Assembly: GCF_040195635.1 (NCBI RefSeq)
Contig: NZ_JBEFTX010000002.1
Span: 248,001 to 312,000 of the forward strand
Origin: Thermasporomyces sp040195635
GTDB lineage: Bacteria > Actinomycetota > Actinomycetes > Propionibacteriales > Actinopolymorphaceae
Reading direction: 5' to 3'
Length of the DNA: 64,000 nt
Shown here: positions 43,296 to 51,604 of the stretch, in pieces
How the letters are laid out: the number at the start of each line of letters is the position of its first letter
Numbering within the stretch: the stretch's first letter is position 1
The notes under the pieces: model-generated
Seen by the model: the letters and a program-made list of their open reading frames with translations, nothing else
The model's database searches: none
Told to the model about the DNA's origin: nothing
Made by a program: the position numbers and the translations under genes

Positions 43296-44015
43296 TCAGC
43301 GTCCAAACGCCCAGGCCACCATCAGCGGGAACTCGGCCTGCCAGAACGGGTCGCCGTGGTTACCGACCCGCTCTGTCATCACGACGTCCGCACCGGCATC
43401 GCGTAGCGCGTCCGCCCACCGGGTCGCGTTCTCACAGAACCACGGCTCCAGCGTGCCGGCGACGAGGTAGGTGCGCGGAAGCGGGCTCGGCATCTCGGCC
43501 GGCGGGCGGTAGCCGCCGCCCGGCGAGGCGGAGAAGACCGCGCCATAGATGTCCGGATGCCGAAGCCCCATGGCGAGGGAGAGCTCTCCACTGGCCGACA
43601 CGCCGCACACCGCCGTGCGTTCGGCCGGCAACGAGACGCCGAAGTGTGACCGCACCCAGTTGCGGACGTCGGAGACGAAGAAGCTCTCGTGGGCCGCGAA
43701 CCGGTCGGCGTCGAACGGCGGTGAGTACTCATGGATGCGTACCATCTCATCCTCATCGTCGGTCCGGTAGGCACCGACGATCATCGTGGGCGGTACGTCG
43801 GCCGCCTCGAGGTCACCGCCCCACTGCGAGATCAGCTGACCGTCACCGGCGAACACGACTGCCTCCGGCGGATCCGGCGGCACGTACACCGTGACCTGCC
43901 GCCCGCCGTCGTAGTCGAACGTCTCGGTGACGAGCTCTCCCGCTATCCGATCAGCTGACACTGGTTCCGGCGCCACTTCGGCACCAGCGGGCCCTACGGC
44001 TGCTTCGTCATCCAT
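43296..44015 (-). CDS. Esterase of the enterochelin-esterase-like alpha/beta hydrolase family
   Basis: 239 residues from the ATG at 44015. Order: TVYVPPDPPEAVVFAGDGQ, TMIVGAYRTDDEDEMVRIHE, YSPPFDADRFAAHESFFVSD, nucleophile elbow AVCGVSASGELSLAMGLRHP, then LVAGTLEPWFCENATRWADA and catalytic His in VGNHGDPFWQAEFP. It looks cytosolic. Substrate unknown; family members cleave siderophores, trehalose mycolates or simple esters. It lies 35 bases downstream of the kinase-like gene on the same strand. Confidence 0.8.
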   Translation of the reverse strand: MDDEAAVGPAGAEVAPEPVSADRIAGELVTETFDYDGGRQVTVYVPPDPPEAVVFAGDGQLISQWGGDLEAADVPPTMIVGAYRTDDEDEMVRIHEYSPPFDADRFAAHESFFVSDVRNWVRSHFGVSLPAERTAVCGVSASGELSLAMGLRHPDIYGAVFSASPGGGYRPPAEMPSPLPRTYLVAGTLEPWFCENATRWADALRDAGADVVMTERVGNHGDPFWQAEFPLMVAWAFGR

Positions 44016-44050
44016 TGATCCCACCTCGATCCTTGAGCGTTCGTACAGGT

Positions 44051-45142
44051 CTATCGGCGGCACGCGTCTCTGACAGCGGCCGCGGTTGCGCTGATGTGCT
44101 CCCACCAGTCCTCGCCACGGCCCGGTTGTTGACCGCTGCCGTAGCCGAAGCACGCGAGGTACATCGGTCGCACGGACATCACGCCCTCGAGCCGCTCGAG
44201 CTCGTCGTCGGTCAACTCGACGTGCTGGCAGTACGCGCGCACCGCAGCGTCGATCCACGCGGCATTGTTCCGGGTGCCCCACATCAGATAGGCGAAGTCG
44301 GCAAGGCGCGGGCCACGCCCTGAGGCCTTCCACTGGATCGCGACCGGCCCACGCTCGCTCACGATCACGTGGTCGTGGGCGTGGAGGAGATTGCCGTGGA
44401 CCAACGCCTGCGGAAGGCCATGTCCGTCGTCCGCTGAGCGCACCTGGGCGCGGAGCTGCTCGAATGCCTTGCGGCCGGTGGCCGCGACCTTCGCCTCGGC
44501 GACATCGAGGAACGAGAGGGCGGCCAGCACGTCCTGACGCGGGCTGCCCTCACGGGTTGGGTCCTCACCGCTCGCCCCACCGGGGCGGCTGACGGACTCG
44601 TCGAGTGGCAGCGTATGCAGCCGGCCGAGCAGGTCACCCATGATGACGAACCTCTCGGTATCCGCGGGTCCCCTCGCCGTCCGGAGCTGTCCGCCGGTGA
44701 CGAACCGCGTGACGAGGACGGACAAGCCGTCGAATACGGACGCCGCCTCGTCGACCGCGAGCCGCTCCGCCGGGTAGTGCTGCCGCTCCAGGAACCGCAG
44801 GATCGCCGCGTCGCCCTCGGTGCCAGCCCGAGGGCGAGCCGGCGGAAACACACGCGCAACCCACGGGTCGCCGTCGCCGCGCTCGACGCGGAAGACGTGA
44901 TCGTTGTGGTGGCTGACCTTCGTCGCGGCGACGGCGTCAACGCCGTAGTGATCCCTCAGATGGGCGAGCAGGCGCCTAGCGATGGGCTCGTGAAGCGCGT
45001 CGGAGCGCCCGTCGTCGGTCCAACGTCGCCAGGCGAGCCGCCCTTCGACGCCCTCGAGGTCGGTGAGCGCTTCGGTGTAGAGCTGGCCGTTCTCCTGCGC
45101 GTGGCGCCGGACAACCTTCTTGAAACTGCCGTCCTTCGTCAT
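44051..45142 (-). CDS. Aminoglycoside-phosphotransferase-fold protein lacking catalytic residues
   Basis: 363 residues from ATG 45142 (GAGGAGG seven bases upstream). Residues 1-45 are a small basic segment (TKDGSFKKVVRRHAQENGQ), followed by a kinase fold of the APH/choline-kinase type: KVSHHNDHVFRVERGDGDPW, WVARVFPPARPRAGTEG, LVTRFVTGGQL and GDLLGRLHTLPL. The catalytic loop reads LVHGNLLHAHDHVIV where HGD....N is expected, and the metal-binding step reads AIQWKASGRG where IDWE is expected. Asp, Asn and the second Asp are thus all replaced. It is probably a pseudokinase or a ligand-binding protein. Other neighbours give no clear role. Confidence 0.8.
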   Translation of the reverse strand: MTKDGSFKKVVRRHAQENGQLYTEALTDLEGVEGRLAWRRWTDDGRSDALHEPIARRLLAHLRDHYGVDAVAATKVSHHNDHVFRVERGDGDPWVARVFPPARPRAGTEGDAAILRFLERQHYPAERLAVDEAASVFDGLSVLVTRFVTGGQLRTARGPADTERFVIMGDLLGRLHTLPLDESVSRPGGASGEDPTREGSPRQDVLAALSFLDVAEAKVAATGRKAFEQLRAQVRSADDGHGLPQALVHGNLLHAHDHVIVSERGPVAIQWKASGRGPRLADFAYLMWGTRNNAAWIDAAVRAYCQHVELTDDELERLEGVMSVRPMYLACFGYGSGQQPGRGEDWWEHISATAAAVRDACRR

Positions 45143-45410
45143 GGACAAGCCTCCTCATGACACCCCCGTCCCCCAGCGACGCGGTGTTCAGAGATGGCCT
45201 GTGACATCGACGACAACGACGACCGAGAGGCAATTCCCCTTCGCCGAATGGAACCCCAGCTGGGGCGGACGTTCCACGGCTCGGCGACCGGTCGGCGCCG
45301 TGGCGGCATTGTTTCCGGCAGCGCAGCCCGAGTCAAGTACTCGGTCGCAGATCGAGGCACGTCCCGCGCAGGGCGCGGAGCATCGCGAAGATGCGCCCGC
45401 TGCAAGAAAT

Positions 45411-45668
45411 CTAGCCCGCCCAGAGGATGTCGATGATCCGCAGAGTCTCGGTCTGCTCGTGAACGACGAAGGTCAGCATTCCCTGATCGTCTGAACCAAA
45501 GAATGCGACTCGCACCGCCGACTGCCCTGGGCGCTCCGGCACCGCGTCCCAGGGATCCTCGAGAAGCTGAAGAAGACGCTTGAGCAAGGGGCCGTTCCGC
45601 ACGTCTTCGGGCAGGCCGTTCAGCTCGTAAAGTGCACGCCCATGGAAGCCATCGAACTTGTGGGTCAC
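45411..45668 (-). CDS. Small RelE/ParE-like candidate toxin
   Basis: 85 residues from the GTG at 45668, which overlaps the stop of the upstream gene (GTGTGA). Sequence features resemble phage-derived or RelE-like small proteins: HKFDGFHGRALYELNGLPED, RLLQLLEDPWDAVP, VRVAFFGSDDQGMLTFVVHE and LRIIDILWAG at the end, a beta-strand layout with a hydrophobic end. Similarity is at fold level only. The coupled small gene before it fits a toxin-antitoxin order. Confidence 0.5.
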   Translation of the reverse strand: MTHKFDGFHGRALYELNGLPEDVRNGPLLKRLLQLLEDPWDAVPERPGQSAVRVAFFGSDDQGMLTFVVHEQTETLRIIDILWAG

Positions 45669-45970
45669 ACCCGGCCTTTCCAATCGGCGGGGGTGTAACG
45701 AACAAAGGCGTCTTCGCGCCCGTGGATTGCGTCTTGTACCGCCTCCTCATATCCCGGCCGGGCGTATGCGATCGCGCGCAGGCGCCACTGCCGCAAGAGA
45801 CGACGCACTTGCTTGAACCGTTCAAGATCGTGAGCGGCGTCGAGGGCCTGATCGTACTCTGCCCGGAACTGGGCACGATGTGGCGGCGGAAGTAGTTCGA
45901 AGATCGCGGCCGGGTCGTCGCCGGGATCTTGCCGCCCGACAGCATCGAGGAACTCGACGGTCATGGGCAC
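45665..45970 (-). CDS. DUF6247-like small protein, candidate antitoxin
   Basis: 101 residues, mostly helical: PAAIFELLPPPHRAQFRAEY, DQALDAAHDLERFKQVRRLL, RQWRLRAIAYARPGYEEAV. This resembles actinobacterial DUF6247 proteins, which often precede a RelE-like gene. It overlaps the following gene by four bases. No DNA-binding motif is obvious. Function as antitoxin rests on genetic layout. Confidence 0.6.
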   Translation of the reverse strand: MPMTVEFLDAVGRQDPGDDPAAIFELLPPPHRAQFRAEYDQALDAAHDLERFKQVRRLLRQWRLRAIAYARPGYEEAVQDAIHGREDAFVRYTPADWKGRV

Positions 45971-46053
45971 AATCTACAGGGACACCCACGACGGCGCCCT
46001 CCATGGGAAGCAATGATCCAGATGGACGGAACAGCCGTCGCGTCGAGGCCTCC

Positions 46054-46713
46054 TCAGCCGTCGGTGTGCGCGACACCGACCGGGCAGGCGACACCGGTGG
46101 AGTGCACCGGGCAGTAGCCGTTCGGCACCTTGTGGAGGTACTGCTGGTGGTAGTCCTCGGCGTAGTAGTAGTCGCCGAGCGGGGCGACCTCGGTCGTGAT
46201 CGCGCCGTAGCCGGACTGGGCGAGCGACTTTTCGTACGCCTGTTTCGACGCCTCGGCGGCGGCGCGTTGCTCGTCGCTGGTGACGTAGATCGCGGAGCGG
46301 TACTGCGTGCCGACATCATTTCCCTGGCGGTAGCCCTGGGTCGGGTCGTGGTTCTCCCAGAAGATCTTGAGCAGGCCGGCGTAGGAGATCCGCTTCGGGT
46401 CGAAGACCACCCGCACGACCTCGGTGTGGCCGGTGCGGCCGGAGCAAACCTCCTCATACGTCGGGTTCGGCGTCGTTCCACCCGCATATCCGGCGGAGGT
46501 CGACCAGACTCCGGGCGTCTGCCAGAAGAGCCGCTCGGCACCCCAGAAGCAGCCGAGACCGAAGACCGCGACCTCATAGCCCTCTGGAACGGGACCTTCC
46601 AGCGGCGTACCCAGCGTCGCGTGGGTCGCGGGCACGGGAAACGGCCGCTCGGCCCGGCCCGGCAAGGTCTCCTGCGGCTTGGGCATCTCACGCATACGGC
46701 CGAACAGTGCCAT
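46054..46713 (-). CDS. msrA: Peptide-methionine (S)-S-oxide reductase
   Basis: 219 residues with the MsrA active-site motif GLGCFWGAERLFWQTPGVWS, then SAGYAGGTTPNPTYEEVCSG, RTGHTEVVRVVFDPKRISYA, LLKIFWENHDPTQGYRQGND and QYRSAIYV. A C-terminal Cys pair (GYCPVHSTGVACPVG) can resolve the sulfenic acid. It repairs oxidised methionine with thioredoxin as reductant, in the cytosol. Start ATG 46713. Confidence 0.95.
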   Translation of the reverse strand: MALFGRMREMPKPQETLPGRAERPFPVPATHATLGTPLEGPVPEGYEVAVFGLGCFWGAERLFWQTPGVWSTSAGYAGGTTPNPTYEEVCSGRTGHTEVVRVVFDPKRISYAGLLKIFWENHDPTQGYRQGNDVGTQYRSAIYVTSDEQRAAAEASKQAYEKSLAQSGYGAITTEVAPLGDYYYAEDYHQQYLHKVPNGYCPVHSTGVACPVGVAHTDG

Positions 46714-46817
46714 GGTCAGGCCTCACTTTCCGGTGACGGCGATCCTTCCTTCAGCGTAACGACCCGCTGCGACACCGGGACGTCGTGAGCGCCGCTCGGA
46801 CTCCACATCCTTGGTGG

Positions 46818-48227
46818 TCAGCGACGGGTCGCCGTCCGTCCGCGGCGATGCATGAAGAAGTCGTACGGCAGGCCGAGACCCTGCTCGGGTACGGGATCGG
46901 TCCGGCCGGCCAGCAGGCTCGATCGCCTGCGGTCGAGTTCAGCGGACATCCGGGCGAGATCGGCTGGGCGCTGAAGTGCCTGGTCGCACCGTTCCGCCGG
47001 ATCGTCACGCAGGTCGAAGAGTCGTGGCGCGGGATCGCGTGGCCGGCCGTAGAGATCGGGCAGAGGGAGACCGGCCGCGTCCGCGGCGTACGGCACGATC
47101 ACCTTCTCCGTGGTCGTACGCAGTGCCGCCGACGCCTGCCGCGTCGACTCCACGGACACGACGCTGGAACGGATCTCGCTCGCCGATCCGTCGATCAGGG
47201 GCACCATGCTGCGTCCGGTCAGGTCGTACGCCGGCCTGGGGATGCCGCTCAGCTCACACAGGGTGGGCAACACGTCCTCGTGCGAGACCATGCCGTCAAC
47301 CCGACCTTGCCCCGGGCCGGATCGGTCACCCGCCGGCAGTTTGAGGATCATGGCGAGCCGGGTCACGGCGTCATAGAGACCGTGATGGTCGAAGTAGAGG
47401 CCGCCCTCGCCGAAGCACTCGCCGTGGTCGGAGACCAACAGCAGGAGGGTGTTGTCCCAGCTCTGATGTGCCTTGAGGCCGTTGATCAACCGGCCGATCT
47501 GGTGGTCGACCTGGGAGATCTCACCGTCGTACTGCGCGAGGACGTACGCATAGTCGTCCGGATGGCGCAGGTTCATGTCGGCGAGAAACGCTTCGTAGTA
47601 GTCGGGATGGATGGCGCGCACCTGCGCCATGTCGACGGCCGGCATGCCCTGTGGCCCTGGGGGCACCTCGTCCGGCCGGTAGTGCATCTCGTCATACGGC
47701 GGCAACGGGCCGTAGGGCGTGTGCGGATCCCAGTAGTGGATGAACAGCAGCAAGGGCTTGTCGCGGGGCTTGGTGGCGAACTCCAACGCCCGGTCGGTCA
47801 GCTGCGTGCTCTGGTCGCCGAACGGCTTGTAGAGGAATCCCGAGTAGTGGTCATAGCCTCGGGCGAACCACGTGCCCTTGCCCAACCCCTGCACGACGAG
47901 GTTGTCGAGCGCCACCGTCACGTAGCCGGACTCCTTGGCCAGTTGGGGGAGGAGCTGGATGTCCTCGTCGAGATGCACTTGCGCCGGATGCGTGACCACC
48001 CTGTGCTGGTAGGGATGTAGGCCCGACAACAACGTGGTGAACGACGGCGTGGTGGGGATGCCGGCCGCGTACGCCTGGTCGAAGACGACCGACTCGGCTG
48101 CCAGGGCGTCGATCGCGGGGGACGTCGCGATCGGATAGCCATAGCAGCCGAGATGGTCCGGGCGGAGCGTGTCGACCGCGACGATGACGATGTTCGGCCG
48201 GCGGTCCACATTCTCGTCGTCGTTCAC
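46818..48227 (-). CDS. Sulfatase-fold enzyme with Thr in place of the formylglycine Cys (first)
   Basis: 469 residues from GTG 48227. Alkaline-phosphatase superfamily, sulfatase branch: NIVIVAVDTLRPDHLGCYGY (metal Asp), YAAGIPTTPSFTTLLSGLHP, IHYWDPHTPYGPLPPYDEM, VSDHGECFGEGGLYFDHHGL and LCELSGIPRPAYDLTG. In true sulfatases the nucleophile lies in CxPSR; here it reads TTPSF, so Cys is Thr (about residue 59) and Arg is Phe. No formylglycine can form. Thr nucleophiles occur in NPP and LtaS-type enzymes of this superfamily, so a phosphodiester or phospho-sugar substrate is plausible. Last gene of the operon. Confidence 0.83.
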   Translation of the reverse strand: MNDDENVDRRPNIVIVAVDTLRPDHLGCYGYPIATSPAIDALAAESVVFDQAYAAGIPTTPSFTTLLSGLHPYQHRVVTHPAQVHLDEDIQLLPQLAKESGYVTVALDNLVVQGLGKGTWFARGYDHYSGFLYKPFGDQSTQLTDRALEFATKPRDKPLLLFIHYWDPHTPYGPLPPYDEMHYRPDEVPPGPQGMPAVDMAQVRAIHPDYYEAFLADMNLRHPDDYAYVLAQYDGEISQVDHQIGRLINGLKAHQSWDNTLLLLVSDHGECFGEGGLYFDHHGLYDAVTRLAMILKLPAGDRSGPGQGRVDGMVSHEDVLPTLCELSGIPRPAYDLTGRSMVPLIDGSASEIRSSVVSVESTRQASAALRTTTEKVIVPYAADAAGLPLPDLYGRPRDPAPRLFDLRDDPAERCDQALQRPADLARMSAELDRRRSSLLAGRTDPVPEQGLGLPYDFFMHRRGRTATRR

Positions 48228-48259
48228 CGGAGGTACCGCTTGTGCACTGTCATGTGGGG

Positions 48260-49648
48260 CTACCGGGGCGCGTTGAGTTCGTTCGGGTCGGGAATTCCGG
48301 CCGCCTGGCCCACCCGCTGGGCGAGTGGCGTCGCGCCCGGGCCGACCTTCTCGTCGGGTTTCGGTGTCCCGATGTTGGTGGCGCACATGCCCTGGTCCGC
48401 GACCGGATCGGAGTCGCGTCCGGTCTCGGCGAGGCGTTTCGCCAACCAGGCATCGAGAACTCCCTCGAGCTCCGCCACGACGTCCGGTCGGTCTTCTGCG
48501 ATGTTGTTCTGTTCGCCCGGATCGGCTTCCAGGTCGAACAGCTCCTTCATCGGCCGGCCGTGCCGATCGGGTTCGATCGACCGGATGAACTTCCAGCGGT
48601 CCGTACGCACGCCCCGCTTGACCTGCCAGGTGGCCTCGGAGAGGAACACCTCGGTGTAGTTGGCGTCGCGGACGCCGTAGATGGCGGGAAGCAGGCTGAT
48701 CCCTTCCATGCCTTCGGTCTGCGGGATGCCGACCAGGTCGAGCAGGGTCTGCGTGACGTCGAGGTTCTGCACGAGGCCAGGAACGCGACGGCCCGCCGGC
48801 AGCTTGCCGGGCCACGACATGATCAACGGGATGTGGACGTTGCCCTCGTAGAGGCCGTGGTGGTCGAAGTAGCCCAGTTGCTCGTTGAGGACCTCGCCGT
48901 GGTCGGCGGTGATCACCACGATGGTGTCGTCCCTGACCGGCTCCAGGGCCGCGAACACCTTGGCGAGATAGCCGTCCATGTAGCGGATCTCACCGTCGTA
49001 CAGGTTGACCACGTGTTCGGCGTCGGTGACCCCGGGCATCCAGTCGTGGAAGTACCACTTGAACGGTTCCCAGCTCCACGCCTCGTCCATGCTGTGGTTG
49101 TCGGGATCGTACGGATCGCGGTCGCCGTCGGTGTAGAGGTCCTCGTAGCCCGGTGGCGGGAGATAGGGCGTGTGCGGGTCCCAGTAGTGCAGGAAGCAGA
49201 AGAACGGCCGCGGATCGGCCACCACCTCCTCGATCGTCGGGAGCGCGAGGTCGGTGACCGTCTCCGCCTTGCGCAGCACGGTGGGATCCGACCGGTCCCA
49301 CTGGTAGGTGCGGTAGTGCTCGAAACCTCTGCTGAAGTGCCGGTTCATGTTGTCGACGGCCGCGGTCACGTAACCGTTGTCGGCAAGGATCTCCGGCAGG
49401 AGCTTGATGCCGTCCTTGATCGGCACGCCGCCGCCGATGTTGACGATGTCGTGGGTGATGGCCTCCTTGCCGGAGAAGAGCGTGGTGAAGCTCGGGTGGG
49501 TGGGGATGTTCGGCGCGTAGCAGCGTTCGAAGACCACACCGGTGTTGGCGAACGCGTCGAGGTTCGGACTCGTGTCCCGGTGGTATCCGTAGCAGCCGAG
49601 GTGATCCGCGCGCTGGGTGTCCAGCGCGATCAGCACGATGTTGGTCAT
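48260..49648 (-). CDS. Sulfatase-fold enzyme with Thr in place of the formylglycine Cys (second)
   Basis: 462 residues: MTNIVLIALDTQRADHLGCY with metal Asp10, YAPNIPTHPSFTTLFSGKEA, FLHYWDPHTPYLPPPGYEDL, ITADHGEVLNEQLGYFDHHG and VPGLVQNLDVTQTLLDLVGI. The CxPSR site reads THPSF with Thr50. It shares this oddity, and about a third of its residues, with the gene just downstream, so they are tandem paralogues. A Lys in DRWKFIRSIEPDRHGRPMKE may bind substrate. Start ATG overlaps the Gfo/Idh stop (ATGA). Probably cytosolic; no signal peptide. Confidence 0.85.
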   Translation of the reverse strand: MTNIVLIALDTQRADHLGCYGYHRDTSPNLDAFANTGVVFERCYAPNIPTHPSFTTLFSGKEAITHDIVNIGGGVPIKDGIKLLPEILADNGYVTAAVDNMNRHFSRGFEHYRTYQWDRSDPTVLRKAETVTDLALPTIEEVVADPRPFFCFLHYWDPHTPYLPPPGYEDLYTDGDRDPYDPDNHSMDEAWSWEPFKWYFHDWMPGVTDAEHVVNLYDGEIRYMDGYLAKVFAALEPVRDDTIVVITADHGEVLNEQLGYFDHHGLYEGNVHIPLIMSWPGKLPAGRRVPGLVQNLDVTQTLLDLVGIPQTEGMEGISLLPAIYGVRDANYTEVFLSEATWQVKRGVRTDRWKFIRSIEPDRHGRPMKELFDLEADPGEQNNIAEDRPDVVAELEGVLDAWLAKRLAETGRDSDPVADQGMCATNIGTPKPDEKVGPGATPLAQRVGQAAGIPDPNELNAPR

Positions 49649-50631
49649 CCGGCAACCTCCTCGACCGTACCGCCTTCGAACGAACGGATCGCCGCCTCGA
49701 TGACCTCCTGCGCGGCGAGACCGTCAGCGCCCGAGCCATCGAGCGGACCGCCGGCCTGGACCTGGGAGACGAAGGCGTTGATGCGGTTGGAGAACGTCTC
49801 GCCGAAGCCTTCCATGCCGCCCATGATCGGGTTGTCGACCACCAGCTTCTCCGGCGACTCGCGGGGGAAGAACTCCAGGCGTTCGAAGACGTTCTCGATC
49901 ACGAAACGTCCCTTGCTGCCGGCGACTTCGCACCGCTCGATCGGGTGGTAGCGGCTCGCGTCGTAGCTTCCGGTCAGGTGCCCGACGGCGCCGCTGGCGA
50001 ACTGCAGGTTGATCGAGGCGTTGGACCAGATGGCGCGGCCCGGTCCCTTGTGCAGGAACGCCTGCACCTTGCTGATCGGTCCACCGAAGTAGCGCATCAC
50101 GTCGATGGAGTGTGGATGCAGCGCCCGCAGGTGGAACCATGGCGAACTCTCGTTGGGGTTGTTGATCCAGAGCGCCATGTTGACGAAGAGGATGTCGCCG
50201 AGTTCGCCGTCCTCCTGCAGTTTCTTCGCCCGCGCGGCGGCCGGCGTGAAACGGTGGTTGAGGTTGACACCGAGAAGGACGCCGGCATCCTTCGCCGCCT
50301 GAACCATCTCTCGCGCTTCGGTGAGGTTGTTGGAGATCGGCTTCTCGACGAGGACGTGCTTGCCGGCCGCGATCAGCGCCATGGTCGGGGCGTGGTGGTG
50401 GCCGCCGTTCTCCGGCCCGGCGGTGGCCACGCTGACGGCGTCGAGTTCCTCGGCGTCGATCATTTCCTCGAGACTGTGATAGGCCGGTATTCCGTACTGC
50501 TTGCCTACCGGGTCGACGCGTTCGGGCAGCAGGTCGCAGACCGCCACGAGTTCAGCATCAGGGTTGTTGGTGTAACAGCGGGCGTGGTTCTTGCCGATCC
50601 CACCCAGCCCGACGATACCTACCCGGAGCAT
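49645..50631 (-). CDS. Gfo/Idh/MocA-family sugar dehydrogenase
   Basis: 328 residues from ATG 50631 (GGAGGGCCC ahead). Rossmann start MLRVGIVGLGGIGKNHARCY, then DAVSVATAGPENGGHHHAPT, GKHVLVEKPISNNLTEAREM with the EKP motif, NLNHRFTPAAARAKKLQEDG, and HLRALHPHSIDVMRYFGGPI with the catalytic His/Asp region. It oxidises a sugar or inositol derivative with NAD(P)+. It overlaps the sulfatase-like gene start, and a sugar isomerase precedes it, so it belongs to one carbohydrate-type catabolic route. Confidence 0.9.
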   Translation of the reverse strand: MLRVGIVGLGGIGKNHARCYTNNPDAELVAVCDLLPERVDPVGKQYGIPAYHSLEEMIDAEELDAVSVATAGPENGGHHHAPTMALIAAGKHVLVEKPISNNLTEAREMVQAAKDAGVLLGVNLNHRFTPAAARAKKLQEDGELGDILFVNMALWINNPNESSPWFHLRALHPHSIDVMRYFGGPISKVQAFLHKGPGRAIWSNASINLQFASGAVGHLTGSYDASRYHPIERCEVAGSKGRFVIENVFERLEFFPRESPEKLVVDNPIMGGMEGFGETFSNRINAFVSQVQAGGPLDGSGADGLAAQEVIEAAIRSFEGGTVEEVAG

Positions 50632-50653
50632 GGGCCCTCCCAATCTGTTGGCA

Positions 50654-50713
50654 CTGGACGTCTGGATACTGGACGTGTCGACGCTGGACGTCTCGATCCT
50701 GAACGCGTCGATC
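50654..50713. repeat. Degenerate 15-bp tandem repeat, four units
   Basis: CTGGACGTCTGGATA and three variants (50654, 50669, 50684, 50699) followed by a partial fifth. It lies just upstream of the Gfo/Idh ATG, between it and the isomerase gene. On the minus strand the 5-residue frame repeats would be in the 5' untranslated part. Confidence 0.75.
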
Positions 50714-50790
50714 CTGAGTATGCCGGTGCAGCTCTTGTCGGCGCGGGTGGTGCGTGCGTTGGTCCTGCCACGCATCCCGTGCGGTATCCA

Positions 50791-51588
50791 CTAACCGGCA
50801 TTGATCTCCTGCAGGCAACGGTGGAGATATCCGCGGCTCTCCGCGGCGACACTGCTCGCCTGGGCAGGGGAGTACGAACCGGCGCCGATCACCTCGAGGT
50901 TGAGCGGCCCGTCGTAGCCCACCTCGGCGAGGGCGCGCAGGGTGGCCGGGATGTCGACCGTTCCGCGCCCGGGAATCTGCGTCGGCGGCGGACCGACCTT
51001 CTGCTCCCGGCTCGCGCAGTCCCGGAAGTGTGAGGTGACGATCCGTTCGCCCCAGCTCTTCGCGATGTCGTCCGGGTTTTCGTCGGCCCGGAACAGGTGA
51101 CTCGGGTCGAAGTTGAGCCCCAGCGCGGGATGGGTCACCTCGGACGTCAGCCGCAAAGCGCTCGCGCCGTTGTAGATCGCCTGCCCCACATGGGGTTTGA
51201 CGGCAAGCGTCAGGGAGTACTCCCCGGCCAGCTCGGCGAGCGTGGCGAGGTGGGCGATCGCCTGCTTCGTGGACTCCTCGTCACCGGTCTTGCCACCCGA
51301 ACCGACGTTGACGATCGGGATCTCGAGCCTGGTCGCGAGGTCGAAGATCCTTTCCAGCCGGTCGCGGTCGGTGGTGGCGGCCTCGATCGCCGTGGCGGTG
51401 AGGCCGTTGTCGCCGAGCAGGGTGGTGAGGCGTTTGATGGTGCCGGTGTCATTGTCGGGCGAGATGTGCTCGCACATGCCTTTGATCGCCGCGAACTCGA
51501 CGTAGGAATATCCTGCGAACGCGATCGCCTCGACCGCCGATTCGACGTCGACGGACGCGAACAGGACGGTATTGCATCCCAGCTTCAT
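50791..51588 (-). CDS. Sugar phosphate isomerase/epimerase (xylose isomerase-like TIM barrel)
   Basis: 265 residues from ATG 51588. TIM-barrel marks: MKLGCNTVLFASVDVESAVE, AFAGYSYVEFAAIKGMCEHI, IVNVGSGGKTGDEESTKQAI, LAVKPHVGQAIYNGASALRL, LGLNFDPSHLFRADENP and LNLEVIGAGSYSPAQASSVA. Acidic metal ligands Glu/Asp/His of the family are present. It probably isomerises or epimerises a keto-sugar intermediate. Second gene of the operon; 16 bases after the PhyH stop. Confidence 0.88.
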   Translation of the reverse strand: MKLGCNTVLFASVDVESAVEAIAFAGYSYVEFAAIKGMCEHISPDNDTGTIKRLTTLLGDNGLTATAIEAATTDRDRLERIFDLATRLEIPIVNVGSGGKTGDEESTKQAIAHLATLAELAGEYSLTLAVKPHVGQAIYNGASALRLTSEVTHPALGLNFDPSHLFRADENPDDIAKSWGERIVTSHFRDCASREQKVGPPPTQIPGRGTVDIPATLRALAEVGYDGPLNLEVIGAGSYSPAQASSVAAESRGYLHRCLQEINAG

Positions 51589-51604
51589 GGGACAGCATCC
51601 TTTC

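Noticed and set aside
46818..49648. Call as arylsulfatases
   Set aside because: The formylglycine Cys and the following Arg are missing in both proteins, so only the fold is claimed.
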